Assembly (NCBI RefSeq): GCF_030534335.1
Contig: NZ_CP130565.1
Span: 2,439,501-2,503,500 of the forward strand
Length of the DNA stretch: 64,000 bases
Direction of reading: 5' to 3'
DNA from: Marivirga harenae
Lineage (GTDB): Bacteria > Bacteroidota > Bacteroidia > Cytophagales > Cyclobacteriaceae
The notes beneath the pieces are model-generated. The model did no database searches, was not told where the DNA came from, and was given only the letters and a program-made list of their open reading frames with translations. Positions 63,950 through 64,000 of this stretch are shown one piece after another. Both the position numbers and the translations under genes were made by a program. Every line of letters starts with the position of its first letter. Position 1 is the first letter of the stretch.

Positions 63950-64000
63950 ATGAAAAACCAACAAAGTGATATAGTAAGGATTCATAGTGATACGGAAATC
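63950..64000 (+). CDS. N-terminal fragment of a gene cut by the window end
   Basis: ATG at 63950 opens a frame of 17 codons (MKNQQSDIVRIHSDTEI) to the window edge. A TATCTTTA sequence close to the -7 consensus lies a few bases upstream. The start resembles the first residues of some Bacteroidota AraC-type regulators, but this is too little to assign. Confidence 0.5.
   Translation, partial: MKNQQSDIVRIHSDTEI

Noticed and set aside
1-64000. CRISPR arrays, prophage or insertion sequences
   Set aside because: No regularly spaced direct repeats, integrase, transposase or phage structural genes were seen; the repeats present are small palindromes.

Overview
The window looks like chromosomal DNA from a marine, gliding-type member of the Bacteroidota, most likely order Cytophagales and perhaps close to Marivirga (inference from remembered family features, not from a search). 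The evidence is the AT-rich sequence, the near absence of Shine-Dalgarno sites, several TAnnTTTG promoter -7 boxes, a type IX secretion (T9SS) PorP/SprF protein beside a CHU_C-type adhesin, two TonB receptor-DUF4249 pairs, and fused hisIE. I see no prophage, insertion sequence, integrase or CRISPR array. Most of the window is housekeeping DNA with a few lineage-specific loci.

Layout. 1-90: end of a gene. 91-660: non-coding, with a terminator and a dispersed palindrome. 661-4843: overlapping operon of an unknown lipoprotein, a TonB-dependent receptor and a DUF4249 lipoprotein. 4844-5404: tRNA with CAT anticodon and terminators. 5405-6275: decayed sterol desaturase-type gene. 6395-7984: carboxyltransferase (PccB-like). 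8126-18304: T9SS and envelope block (PorE-like OmpA protein, M48 protease, PorP/SprF, 1715-residue adhesin). 18317-21521: thioesterase and an output-less propeller/Y_Y_Y sensor. 21756-24380: clpB. 24645-28038: second receptor-DUF4249 pair. 28042-33121: minus-strand housekeeping genes (HIT, greA, pentapeptide protein, D-hydroxyacid dehydrogenase, mgtE, rsmA). 33208-38772: pdxA, DUF177, rpmF, fabH, efp, accB, accC. 38789-42501: outer-membrane proteins, a lipoprotein RidA, Ppx/GppA and YceI. 42672-43004: decayed DksA/TraR-type gene that lies across two frames of the raw sequence. 43013-45699: hisH-hisA-hisF-hisIE. 45719-46560: tandem paralogous lipoproteins. 46557-49327: iodotyrosine deiodinase-like flavoprotein, kdsB, NfeD. 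49569-54712: LysM protein, TIGR02757 protein, xseA, a 57-residue membrane ORF, universal stress protein, DUF202. 54839-63888: secreted TPR-CHAT protease-like protein, acyltransferase, TapB-like protein, M24 peptidase, small membrane protein, and two divergent DEAD-box helicases. 63950-64000: start of another gene.

Functional links. PorE-like, PorP/SprF and the adhesin plausibly form an adhesin, its secretion partner and a peptidoglycan anchor. fabH, accB and accC supply fatty-acid initiation beside ribosome and translation genes. The his genes cover the middle of histidine synthesis. The points most worth following up are the two pseudogenes, the deiodinase active-site triad, the secreted CHAT protein, the overlooked small ORF between the universal stress protein and xseA, and the family of AGCG-N3-CGCT intergenic palindromes.
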